64,000 bases of DNA, taken from the NCBI RefSeq assembly GCF_030272615.1, contig NC_081414.1, forward strand, positions 912,397,009-912,461,008, read 5' to 3'. Numbering within the stretch: position 1 is the first letter of the stretch; each line of letters begins with the position of its first letter. The notes below the pieces were generated by a model. It made no database searches and was not told where the DNA came from. It saw only the letters and a program-made list of their open reading frames with translations. Positions 11,383-22,600 of this stretch are shown one piece after another. This stretch comes from Cryptomeria japonica (taxonomy: Eukaryota; Streptophyta; Pinopsida; Cupressales; Cupressaceae). Both the position numbers and the translations under genes were made by a program.

Positions 11383-12905
11383 TGTTGGCAATATTGCATT
11401 ATAACAGACAATGAAAGATTGTTGGCATTTCTTAAGGATATTGAGAAGGTTGTTGATGATTATGGATATAACTGATTAAAGATGTTTTACTGTCTTGATA
11501 TTATTATTTTATCATTGATGTCAAGAAATTGATTTTCTAATTTAGTATGATGTTGCCATATCTTGAGAAGTATGATATGAAGATTATAAAGATGTCGATA
11601 AAAGACACAGGAAAGAATATAATAAATAAGGTATTCAATGGGCAACTACTACCGAATCAGACAATGATGAGATCATGATGTTTTAGATTGTTTTAACATC
11701 ATACATATGTTGTAAATTGTAAAGGTTAATACTATACTATGTTATCAAGCAAAGAACCTAGTCGGTAAACCCTAAGGAACCTCGTCGGTAAACCCTAAGG
11801 TTATCGCTATCAGTTAATGAAGGCGGAATGTCTACCGAGTGGAGTTTAGTATTCACCGAGTTGTAACCGAGCTATAACAGAATACATTAAATGTTTACAT
11901 GCGGTATTTAATGAAGGAAGCTGATGAGCTGGAAGGGATTAAATGATTGGTAAGCCATGGAAGAAGTTTGTTAACGAATCTAAGGCAATGGAAAGTCTAC
12001 ATGAAGATCTACAACTTAGATTGAACCGCAATACCCTGACACAAGTTCCAAGACTATTATGCAAGTTTCAAGGCAGGGTAAAACATTTTCAGATCGAAAG
12101 ATGCATTGAACCTGGACAAGATTGAAGATCTGATGGCTATCATTGATCATGGGAAATGTGATCAAGGAGATTAAGCAGTTACCTAATTGTTTATAAATAG
12201 GAAACTGTTGATAAACAATGTATACGGGCAAGTGTATGCATAGGGATGCTACATAGTGATTATGGAGCACAGAAGCTTGAAGACCTGTTAGAATAGCAGA
12301 GTATAGAAGCCCAGTAGATAGACAAGATTAGTTCTATGTCTAGATTATATTGAACAAATAGGAATCTACTTTAGCATTTTAGATGTCAAGTTGCAGATAG
12401 ATTTTTATTACTATTATTTTGTGAAAGTGATAGAAAATCTCTTAACCGAGTGGACTTAGCAGTCTTATATGTAAACCCTCTAGCAGGGTGACCTTCTGAT
12501 TGAAAGTTTGAAATCCTTTAACAAGGTCACTTCTAACAAAGTGAAGATCCTAATAGATCTAAGGGAAATCCCTTAACCGGGTCACATCTAGCAATGTGTT
12601 TGTAATCTTTAATAGGATTTGCTTTTAACCGAGCATACTCTAGAAGAGTATATTTCTTAGTGGGTCCAAAATCCCACAGTGGTTTTTCCCTATTTGGGTT
12701 TCCACGTTAAATCTGGTGTTATGAGGTTTATATTGTTCATATGCTTTTGAGTTTGTATGTTTAACAGTTTTGGTTATATTACTGATATATATGTTACCGA
12801 GGTTAAATCTGATGTTTTTATGGAACATTAAGTTTGTATGATTCACCCCCCCTCTCATCTTGTTGGCTATTGGATATGTACTTATATTAAGTATCAGAAC
12901 TATCA
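11383..12905 (+). repeat. Element A 5' LTR
   Basis: TATA box TATAAATAG at 12192-12200. A 23-bp direct duplication of GAACCT(A/C)GTCGGTAAACCC at 11754-11799 is absent from the 3' LTR. The CCGAG motif recurs throughout. In its last third this LTR differs from A's 3' LTR far more than the 3' LTR differs from the neighbouring B-type LTRs. Confidence 0.95.
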
Positions 12906-12907
12906 AT

Positions 12908-12919
12908 TGGTATCAAAGC
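12908..12919 (+). other. Primer-binding site of element A
   Basis: TGGTATCAAAGC, two bases after the LTR. It matches the canonical plant initiator-Met site TGGTATCAGAGC with one change. Confidence 0.9.
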
Positions 12920-12969
12920 ATTGGATGCAGGAAGGAAAGTTTAAAGGCACTTAAGTTAAAGATCCAAAG

Positions 12970-15138
12970 TTGTATAAGAGGGATGCATCGAAGCTGAACA
13001 AGTCAAATTTCTCTACATGGCAGAAAAGGATGAAGCTACATCTATCAGGAGTTGGAGAATATGCTGTATACTATTTGGAGAATGATTTTGTTACACCGAG
13101 CACCTATCCATTGACTATGGAAGAGATAAAGGCGAAGCAAGAACATATTCAAGCAATGATTGAAATAACATCTGCATTAACCGATTCAGAGTTTAATGAT
13201 CTAGAAGGCTGCAATGATGCAAAGGCAATGTGGGATAAGATCATATCAGTATATGGTGGAGATGAACATGTTCAAAGAGAAAAAGGAGACAGTCTAAGAG
13301 GACAACTTGAATCTATGAGGATGAATAAAGGTGAGAACATAACTCGGTATAGTACAAGACTAAAGGAGATTGTCAATCAAATCAAAGGAGTAGGTGGAAC
13401 TATTGAAGAAAAGGATATAACAAGTAAGTTGTTAAGAACCCTTCTACCAGCTTATGCAATCCGAGTCTCTGCAATCAATGAATTGAGGTCTGTACCTAAT
13501 ATGTCAGTTTCTTTGGATGCTACTATGGGTAAGCTACATGCATTTGAGTTAAGTAATTTTGATAACTGTGGATCTTTAGTAAATAAAGTTGAATCTGCAT
13601 TTAGTTCTTTTCATCTTGATGAATCTAATGATTACAATGAAAGAAAGTATAAGTACTCTGAAGGAGATCACAATGGAGCAAGTGAAAGATTTCAGAAGAA
13701 CATGGAAGAAGTACACAAACTGTATGAAGAAATCAGAAAGCAAGAAGAGTTTGAAGCACTATTAGCCAGAAGGTTACCGAGAGGCAAAGGTAAGTATAAA
13801 GGAAAACTACCTTTGAAATGTTTCAATTGTGATAAGATAGGACATATGGCTTCTAACTGTCCTGACAAAGATTTTACTGAAAAGAGAGATTACCAAGATA
13901 ACAGACAGAAAGATAACCATTACAGAGGACATCGAGACTTCAGAAGAAGAGAAAGAAAGACATGCTTAATAGCTGGTGAGGAATCTAACGATGATAAATC
14001 AGATGAGATTGATACAGAGGAAGTAGTTTATGCGGCTATCAGGGAAGGCTCAGATGAAGAAAGATATGAAGAAAAAGCCCTAATATCTCACATAAACACT
14101 AATGATTCTTGGATTATAGATAGTGGATGCTCACATCATATGACAAGAGATAAACACAAGTTTGTTAAGTTAGAAGATTATGATGGAGGCTATGTTAGAT
14201 TTGGTAATGATGCACCATGTCCGATAAGAGGTAAAGGATCTATAACACTTCTTGATAATGCAAGATGCAATGATGTTTATTGGGTTGAAGGTTTGAAATA
14301 CAATTTGTTGAGTGTAGCAAAGCTAAACAACACAGGTTACCGAATAGAATTTCAGAAAGGAATTGTCAAAGTTCATGACAAGAATGGAAAGTTAGCTACT
14401 ACCGAGACACAAACAAAAGGTAATACATTTCACCTTGACTCAACTCACAATAAGTGTTTGCATGCAAAGATTGATGATACCTCGTTATGGCATAAAAGGT
14501 TTTCTCATGTAAATTTTGATAATCTGATCAAAATAAGTAAGAAGCACAGATTAAGAGGTCTACTGAGTCTTAAAAAACCTGAGAATGCTATGTGCCGAGG
14601 ATGCCAGATGGGTAAGATGACAAGATCAAGCTTTACAAGTAAGTCTTACACTTCTAGGGGAATTTTAGATCTAGTGCACACTAATCTTTGTGGTCCTATG
14701 AAAGTTCAAAGTTATTATGGCGATAAGTATTTCATATTATTTGTGGATGACTATTCAAGGATGATGTCAGTAATGTTTTTAAAGGAAAAATCAGAATCTT
14801 TTCAAATGTTTAAATGGTACAAGGCAAGAGTTGAAAATGAAACAAGAAGACAATTGAAATGTCTTAGATCAGATAGAGGAGGAGAGTTCACATCTGATGA
14901 ATTCAACTTATTCTGCAATGATCATGGTATTAAAAGACAAGTCTCTGCATCGAGAACTTCACAGCAGAATGGAATAGCTGAAAGAAGAAACAGATCTATT
15001 GTGGATTGTGCTAGAACACTGATGATTGAAAAGAAGGTACCACAAACATTTTGGAGAGAAGCAATAAGCGCAACTGCTTACACCTTGAACCAAGTTCAAT
15101 TGAAGAAAGGTACTTTGAAGACACCATATGAAATCTGA
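12970..15138 (+). pseudogene. Element A gag-protease-integrase half of polyprotein
   Basis: 722 codons are open. Gag occupies about residues 1-280. The zinc knuckle CFNCDKIGHMASNC (13819-13860) is intact, the aspartic protease motif WIIDSGCSHHM lies at 14110-14142, and integrase follows with its HHCC finger (LWHKRFSHVNFD ... CRGCQMGK), DDYSRM, SDRGGEF and QQNGIAERRNR. This is the copia order, in which integrase precedes RT. The frame ends at TGA 15136-15138 where element B has TGG (EIWYGKKP). A 1-base deletion follows within about 15 bases, so RT lies in another frame. The start ATG is 65 bases after the LTR, as in B. Confidence 0.93.
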
Positions 15139-17153
15139 AATGATAAAAACCTAATGTTAGTTATTTTAAAATCTTTGGAAGTAGATGCTATGTTCATAAA
15201 GATGATAGAAATGACAAGTTTGATCAGAAAAGTGAAGAAGGAACATTTCTAGGTTATTCTTCCAGAAGCAAATCATTTAAATGTCTGATCAAATCATCTA
15301 ACAAAATAGTAGAAAGTGCAAATGTGAACATTGATGAATTTGTAGAAAGAAATGATGAAGAAAATTCCAAGGAACTAGAAGACTATGATGAATTTGTCTA
15401 TGTTCAACTGAGAAGTCCTACCGAGAAGACTGTTGAAGAAAATGAAGAGAATATCTAGTTACTGAGTGATGAAGAAGATCATACAGAGCCTATCGAGCCT
15501 GTATTATCCAAGTATGTCAGAAGACATCATGCACCAAGTCAGATTATAGGAGATAAGGATGATCCAGTGATGACAAGGAACAAACTGAGACATAACACAT
15601 GTTTGATATCTGAATTTGAACCGAGAATAGTGAAAGAGGCATTTAACAGTGAATATTGGGTAAATTCTATGATAGAAGAGATTGATCAAATCAAGAAGAA
15701 TGACACATGGACACTAATCCCAAGACTGAAGGACAAAAATGTAATCGGTACAAAGTGGATTTTCAGAAACAAGCTAAATGAAAAAGGAGAAGTCATTTGA
15801 GACAAAGCAAGATTAGTTTGCAAAGGTTATGCTCAAGAAGAAGGAGTTGATTATGGTGAAACCTTTGCACCTATTGCTAGACTTGAAGGAGTAAGAACAT
15901 TGTTGGCCTATGCTGCTTTCAAGAACTTCAAGGTATATCAAATGGATGTCAAATCTGCATTTCTGAATGGAATATTAGAAGAAGATGTTTTCATTGAACA
16001 ACCTGAAGGATTTGTTGAAGACAATAATAAAGATCAGGTATGTAAATTGAACAAAGCCTTATATGGTTTGAAACAAGCACCAAGAGCATGGTATGAAAGA
16101 TTGCACTCTTATTTGATTAAGATTGGTTTTATAAGGACAAGTGAGAACAACAACATGTACATAAAGAATGATGAAAATGGAATACTGATCTCAGCCATAT
16201 TTGTTGATGATATTATATTTTGTGGAAATGGCTCTTTATGCAAGAACTTTAGAAATGAAATGAGCAAAGAATTTGAGATGTCATTAATCGGTGAGATAAA
16301 GTATTTTATAGGTTTATAGATACTGCAAATGAAAAATGAGATTTTCATTACTCAATCCAAGTACATAAAGGAAATCTTGAAGAAATTTGGAATGGATGAT
16401 TCAAAACTAGTAAGTACTCCTATGACTACCAACTGTAAATTATCTAAGAATGATGAATCTACATCTGTTGATGAGACACTCTACCGATCCATGATTGGAA
16501 AACTACAATATGTTGTTCACAGCAAACCAGACATAGCACATGTAGTAGGTATAGTTGCAAGATTCTCTGCAGATCCTAAGGAAACACACATGACAACAAT
16601 CAAAAGAATTTTTAGATACTTGAAAGGCACAGAGGATTATGGCTTAGTATATCAGAAAGGAAATGATTTTGATTTAAAAGTTTATGCTGATGCTGATTGG
16701 GCAGGCAACATTGATGATAGAAAAAGCACAAGTGGAGGAGCTTTCTTTTTAGGAGAAAGACTAGTGAGTTGGCTTAGCAAGAAACGAGGATGTGTTTCAT
16801 AGTCAACAGCAGAAGTTGAATACGTTGCTGCAGCATTGAATTGTACCAACATTGCATGGATCAAACAACTGTTGGAAGGTATAAATGAGAAAGCTATCAA
16901 GCTAGTAACTATATTTTGTGACAATACTAGTGCCATTAATATTTCAAAGAATCTTGTTATGCACTCTAAGACAAAGCACATATCTATCAAATATCATTAT
17001 CTTAGAGAAGAAGCTCAAGAGAAGAAAGCGGTGTTGGAATATGCTAGCACAAAGGAGCAAATAGTAGATATCTTCACCAAGCCACTACCAAAGGACACTT
17101 TTGAATATCTCAAAAGCAAGCTAGGGGTCCTACCCCTATCTTCTACTCACTGA
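15139..17153 (+). pseudogene. Element A reverse transcriptase-RNase H half of polyprotein
   Basis: All remaining domains lie in one frame, one base shifted from the first half. Visible are the pre-RT region (TWTLIPRLKDKNVIGTKW), RT with QMDVKSAFLNG, LYGLKQAPRAWYERL and the active site FVDDIIF (16200-16220), then RNase H with YADADWAG, the Glu block around AEVEYVAAA and FCDNTSAI. In-frame stops are TAG 15456-15458, TGA 15798-15800, TAG 16317-16319 and TAG 16800-16802. Element B or the family pattern shows Gln or Arg codons there. From ATG to final stop the span is 4184 bp, identical to B. Confidence 0.93.
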
Positions 17154-17396
17154 CCGAGTTCAGTGAAAGCATCAATCCGATGACTCTAATGAATATCTTT
17201 TGGGAGTTGATGCTGCGTTATACACTTTAGGATATTTTCTAAAAGTGTGCTAGAATTAATACAGGAAATATTACAGGGAACAGGAATTGAAGACAAATGC
17301 TCTGACCGAGACTCAGTTGATACACAACAGCAGGAAATCACTTCTTATAGAAAGAAATTATGTTTTAGCTCTTTATTTTCTTTTTGGCATTGTTGT

Positions 17397-17513
17397 CAAA
17401 GGGGGAGAAGACCTACAAAGGGGGAGAAGACTACTATAAAGGAGAGAAGACTGAGAGAAGACCTATCAGGGGAGAAGACTAAGAGAAAACTGAGCAGACT
17501 ACAGATTGGGAAG
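17397..17513 (+). repeat. Polypurine-tract-like tandem repeats ahead of the real tract (A)
   Basis: AAGGGGGAGAAGACCTA and variants recur about five times. The true polypurine tract lies at 17628-17637 (AAAGAGGGAG), three bases before the 3' LTR. Element B carries a similar array. Confidence 0.75.
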
Positions 17514-17627
17514 TAGACTGAAGAAATGAGGAGAAGTCTAATGTATGGGGGAGAGCATTTCAGCATTTCAGAATCATAGCAATCCAAATCTATTAAGGTC
17601 AAATCAATTGGTTTTTCCATCAATGCC

Positions 17628-17637
17628 AAAGAGGGAG
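17628..17637 (+). other. Polypurine tract of element A
   Basis: AAAGAGGGAG followed by ATT and the LTR start; B has the unmutated AAAGGGGGAGA at the same place. Confidence 0.85.
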
Positions 17638-17639
17638 AT

Positions 17640-19105
17640 TGTTGGCAATATTGCATTATAAAAGACAATGAAAGATTGTTGGCATTTCTTAAGGATATTG
17701 ATAAGGTTGTTGATCTGGATATTATTATTTTGTCATTGATTTCAAGAAATTGATTTTCTAATTCAGAATGATGTTGCCATATCTTGAGAAGTATGATATG
17801 AAGATTATAAATATGTCGGTAAAAGACATAGGAAAGAATATGATGAATAAGGTATTCAATGGGCAACTACTACCGAGTCAGACAATGATGAGATCGTGAT
17901 GTTTTAGATTGTTTTAACATCATACATATGTTGTAAATTGTAAAGGTTAATACTATACTATGTTATCAAGCAAAGAACCTAGTCGGTAAACCCTAAGGTT
18001 ATCGCTATCGGTTAATGAAGGTGAAATGTCTACCGAGTGGAGTTTAGTATTCACCAAGTTGTAATCGAGCTATAACAGAATGCATTAAATGTTTACATGC
18101 CGTATTTAATGAAGGACGTTGATGAGCTGGAGTGGATTAAATGATTGGTAAGCTATGGAAGAAGTTTCTTAATGAATCTAAGACAATAGAAAGTTGGCAT
18201 GAAGATCTACAGCTCAAATTGAACCGCAATACCCCGGCACAAGTTCCAAGACTATTATGCAAGTTCCAAGGCAGGGTAAAACATTTTCAGATCGAAAGAT
18301 GAATTGAACTTGGACAAGATTAAAGATCTGATGGCTATCATTGATCATGGGAAATGTGATCAAGGAGATTAAGCGGTTACCTAATTGTTTATAAATAGGA
18401 AACTATTGATAAACAATGTATGCAGGCAAGTGTATGCACGGGGATGCTACATAGTGATTACCGAGCACAGAAGCTTGAAGACCTATTATAATAACAGAGT
18501 ATTGATGCCCAATAGATAGACAAGATTAGTTCTATGTCTAGATTGTATTGAACAAATAGGAATCTACTTTAACATTTTAGATGTGAAGTTGTAGATAGAT
18601 TGTATTACTGTTATTTTGTGAAAGTGATAGGAAATCTCTTAACCGAGTGGACTTAACAGTCTTATATGTAAATCCTCTAACAAGGTGACATTCTGATTGA
18701 GTGTTTGAAATCCTTTGACAAGGTCACTTCTAACAAAGTGAAGATCCTAACAGATCTGAGGGAAATCCCTTAACCGGGTCACATCTAGCAATGTGTTTGT
18801 AATCTTTAACAGGATTTGCTTTTAACCGAGCATACTCTAGAAGAGTATATTTCTTAGTGGGTCCAAAATCCCATAGTGGTTTTTCCCTATTTGGGTTTCC
18901 ATGTTAAATCTGTTGTTATGAGGTTTATATTGTTCATATGCTTTTGAGTTTGCATGTTTGACAGTTTTTGGTTATATGACTGATATATATGTTACCAAGG
19001 TTGAATCTGATGTTTTTATGGAACATTAAGTTTGTATGATTCACCCCCTCCCTCTCATCTTGTTGGCTATTGGATCTGTACTTATATTAAGTATCAGAAC
19101 TATCA
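17640..19105 (+). repeat. Element A 3' LTR, mosaic
   Basis: The first part is A-type (TTGCATTATAAAAGACAATG, as in the 5' LTR). From about 18430 onward it reads like B-type LTRs (for example ATTATAATAACAGAGTATTG, and GTAAATCCTCTAACAAGG instead of GTAAACCCTCTAGCAGGG). TATA box at 18390-18398. Gene conversion or crossover with a neighbouring B-type LTR is the simplest reading. Confidence 0.85.
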
Positions 19106-19179
19106 CTTGTTTCTTGTTGTTTGTGTGTGTTATACCACCACAGGTTTTAATCTAAACTTGTTTGTTTTGCAGAGCATCA
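19106..19179 (+). repeat. Element E 5' LTR, final segment
   Basis: Resumes E's LTR after A, starting with the CTTGT target copy and ending TTTTGCAGAGCATCA. The end is fixed by the outer edge of element G, whose LTR begins TGATGCTCTGC at 51229 right against copia F sequence. Confidence 0.8.
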
Positions 19180-19344
19180 TTTGGTTAACCTGATGTGAAT
19201 CCAAGCACCCAAAAACATTTTTTTATAAACCAACTAACATGTTTGAATGTTGAGCTTGACACACAGGTCATGCTTTAGCGCTTTTGATTGCGTTGTAGCG
19301 CTATTGCAACTTGATATTCTAGTGCTGTTGTTTTTACAAGAGCG
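19180..19344 (+). other. Element E leader, first piece
   Basis: Begins TTTGGTTAACCTGATGTGAATCC just after the LTR, where a primer-binding site is expected. The TGG start and the T-arm-like GTGAATCC would fit a tRNA 3' end, but I cannot name the tRNA. The remainder is rich in AGCGCT-type words and ends in GAGCG, the target copy of element B. Confidence 0.6.
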
Positions 19345-21060
19345 TGTTGGCAATATTACATTATAAGGATATTGAGAAGGTTGTTGATGATTATGGACAT
19401 AACTGATTAAAGATGTTTTACTATCTTGATATTATTATTTTGTCATTGATGTCAAGAAATTGATTTTCTAATTTAGTATGATGTTGCCATATCTTGAGAA
19501 ATATGATATGAAGATTATAAAGGAGTCAGTAAAGACATAGGAAAAAATATGATGAATAAGGGGATAAGTTATTCAATGGGCAACTCTACCGAGTCAGACA
19601 ATGATGAGATCTTGATGTTTTAGATTGTTTTAACATCATACATATGTTGTAAAATGTAAAGGTTAATACTATACTATGTTATCAAGTAAAGAACCTAGTC
19701 GGTAGACCCTAAGGTTATCGCAGTCAGTTAATGAAGACAGAATGTCTACTGAGTGGAGTTTAGTATTCACCAAGTTGTAACCGAGCTATAACAGAATGCA
19801 TTAAATGTTTACATGTGATATTTAATGAAAGAAGCTAATGAGCTGGAGCGGATCAATGATTGGCAAGCTGTGGAAGAAGTTTGTTAAATGAATGTAAGCC
19901 AATGGAAAGTCGGCAAGAAGATGTACAGCTCAGATTGAACCGCATTACCCTAACAAAAGTTCTAAGGTGAATGCACAAGTTCCAAGGTAGGGTAAAACGT
20001 TTTCAGATCGGAAGATATAATGAACCTAGACAAGATTGAAGATCTGATGGCTATGATTGATCATGGGAAATGTGATCAAGGAGATTAAGCAGTTAGAAGA
20101 TTGTTTATAAATAGGAAACTGTTGATAAACAATGAATGTGGGCAAGTGTATGCACGGGGATGCTACATAGTGATTACCGAGCACAGAAGCTTGAAGACCT
20201 ATTATAATAACAGAGTATTGATGCCCAACAGATAGACAAGATTAGTTCTATGTCTAGATTGTATTGAACAAATAGGAATCTGCTTTAGCATTTTAGATGT
20301 GAAGTTGTAGATAGATTGTATTACTGTTATTTTGTGAAAGTGATAGGAAATCTCTTAACCGAGTGGACTTAACAGTCTTATATGTAAATCCTCTAACAAG
20401 GTGACATTCTGATTGAGTGTTTGAAATCCTTTAACAAGGTCACTTCTAACAAAGTGAAGATCCTAACAGATCTGAGGGAAATCCCTTAACCGGGTCACAT
20501 CTAGCAATGTGTTTGTAATCTTTAACAGGATTTGCTTTTAACCGAGCATACTCTAGAAGAGTATATTTCTTAGTGGGTCCAAAATCCCATAGTGGTTTTT
20601 CCCTATTTTGGTTTCCATGTTAAATCTGTTGTTATGAGGTTTATATTGTTCATATGCTTTTGAGTTTGCATGTTTGACAGTTTTTGGTTATATGACTGAT
20701 ATATATGTTACCAAGGTTGAATCTGATGTTTTTATGGAACATTAAGTTTGTATGATTCACCCCCTCCCTCTCATCTTGTTGGCTATTGGATCTATACTTA
20801 TATTAAGTATTAGAACTATCACTTGTTTCTTGTTGTTTGTGTGTGTTATACCACCACAGGTTTTAATCTAAACTTGCTAGTTTTGCAGAGCATCATTTGG
20901 TTAACCTGATGTGAATCCAAGCACCCAAAAACCTTTTTTTTTAAACCAACTAACATGTTTGAATGTTGAGCTTGACACATAGGTCGCACTTTAGCGCTTT
21001 TGATTGCGTTGTAGCGCTATTGCAACTTGATATTCTAGTGCTGTTGTTTTTACAAGAGCG
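19345..21060 (+). repeat. Tandem duplication: extra LTR (19345-20821) plus 239-bp E spacer (20822-21060)
   Basis: The unit [copia LTR + 239 bp of E] occurs twice in a row. The extra LTR (1477 bp, TATA box 20106-20114) is preceded by GAGCG, B's target site, and followed by CTTGT, A's target site. Its start is B-type (TTACATTATAAGGATATTGAG), while its 3' half is almost identical to A's 3' LTR (ACCGAGCACAGAAG, AATAACAGAG). The two spacer copies are both 239 bp and differ at only a few bases. This is the expected product of unequal recombination between A's 3' LTR and B's 5' LTR. Confidence 0.9.
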
Positions 21061-22536
21061 TGTTGGCAATATTACATTATAAGGATATTGAGAAGGTTGT
21101 TGATGATTATGGACATAACTGATTAAAGATGTTTTACTATCTTGATATTATTATTTTGTCATTGATGTCAAGAAATTGATTTTCTAATTTAGTATGATGT
21201 TGCCATATCTTGAGAAATATGATATGAAGATTATAAAGGAGTCAGTAAAGACACAGGAAAAAATATGATGAATAAGGGGATAAGTTATTCAACGGGAAAG
21301 TCTACCGAGTCAGACAATGATAAGATCTTGATGTTTTAGATTGTTTTAACATCATACATATGTTGTAAAATGTAAAGGTTAATACTATACTATGTTATCA
21401 AGCAAAGAACCTAGTCGGTAAACCCTAAGGTTATCGCAGTTAGTTAATGAAGACAGAATGTCTACTGAGTGGAGTTTAGTATTCACCAAGTTGTAACCGA
21501 GCTATAACATAATGGATTAAATGTTTACATGTGATATTTAATGAAAGAAGCTGATGAGCTGGAGCGGATCAATGATTGGCAAGCCATGGAAGAAGTTTGT
21601 TAAATGAATCTAAGGCAATGGAAAGTTGGCAAGAAGATCTACACCTCAGATTGAACCGCATTACCCTGACAAAAGTTCTAAGGTGAATGTGCAAGTTCCA
21701 AGGCAGGGTAAAACGTTTTCAGATCGAAAGATACAATGAACCTGGACAAGATTGAAGATCTGATGGCTATGATTGATCATGGGAAATGTGATCAAGGAGA
21801 TTAAGTAGTTAAAAGATTGTTTATAAATAGGAAAGTGTTGATAAACAATGTATGCGGGCAAGTGTATGCACGGGGATGCTACATAGTGATTACCAAGCAC
21901 AGAAGCTTGAAGACCTATTATAATAATAGAGTATTGATGCCCAATAGATAGACAAGATTAGTTCTATGTCTAGATTGTATTGAACAAATAGGAATCTGTT
22001 TTAGCATTTTAGATGTGAAGTTACAGATAGATTGTATTACTGTTATTTTGTGAAAGTGATAGGAAATCTTTTAACCAAGTGGACTTAACAGTCTTATACG
22101 TAAATCCTCTAACAAGGTGACATTCTGATTGAGTGTTTGAAATCCTTTGACAAGGTCACTTCTAACAAAGTGAAGATCCTAACAAATCTGAGGGAAATCC
22201 CTTAACCGGGTCACATCTAGCAAAGTGTTTGTAATCTTTAACAGGATTTGCTTTTAACCGAGCATACTCTAGAAGAGTATATTTCTTAGTGGGTCCAAAA
22301 TCCCATAGTGGTTTTTCCCTATTTGGGTTTCCACATTAAATCTGTTGTTATGAGGTTTATATTGTTCATATGCTTTTGAGTTTGCATGTTTGACAATTTT
22401 TGGTTATATGACTGATAAATATGTTACCAAGGTTGAATCTGATGTTTTTATGGAACATTAAGTTTGTATGATTCACCCCCCCCTCTCATCTTGTTGGCTA
22501 TTGGATCTGTACTTATATTAAGTATCAGAACTATCA
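21061..22536 (+). repeat. Element B 5' LTR
   Basis: 1476 bp, TATA box TATAAATAG at 21822-21830, ends ACTATCA. Confidence 0.95.
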
Positions 22537-22538
22537 AT

Positions 22539-22550
22539 TGGTATCAGAGC
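22539..22550 (+). other. Primer-binding site of element B
   Basis: TGGTATCAGAGC, the canonical plant initiator-Met tRNA complement, two bases after the LTR. Confidence 0.95.
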
Positions 22551-22600
22551 TTTGGACTCCGAAAGGAAAGTTTAAAGGCACTTGAGTTAAAGATCCAAAG

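Larger units (their letters stand above)
11383..19105 (+). mobile_element. Copia element A, complete but dead, TSD CTTGT
   Basis: 7723 bp, bounded by LTRs of 1523 and 1466 bp that begin TGTTGGCA and end ACTATCA. The target duplication CTTGT is intact (11378-11382 and 19106-19110). It has an initiator-Met primer site, a gag-protease-integrase-RT-RNase H polyprotein in copia order and a polypurine tract. Nonsense mutations and one frameshift inactivate it. It sits near the end of E's 5' LTR. Confidence 0.95.
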
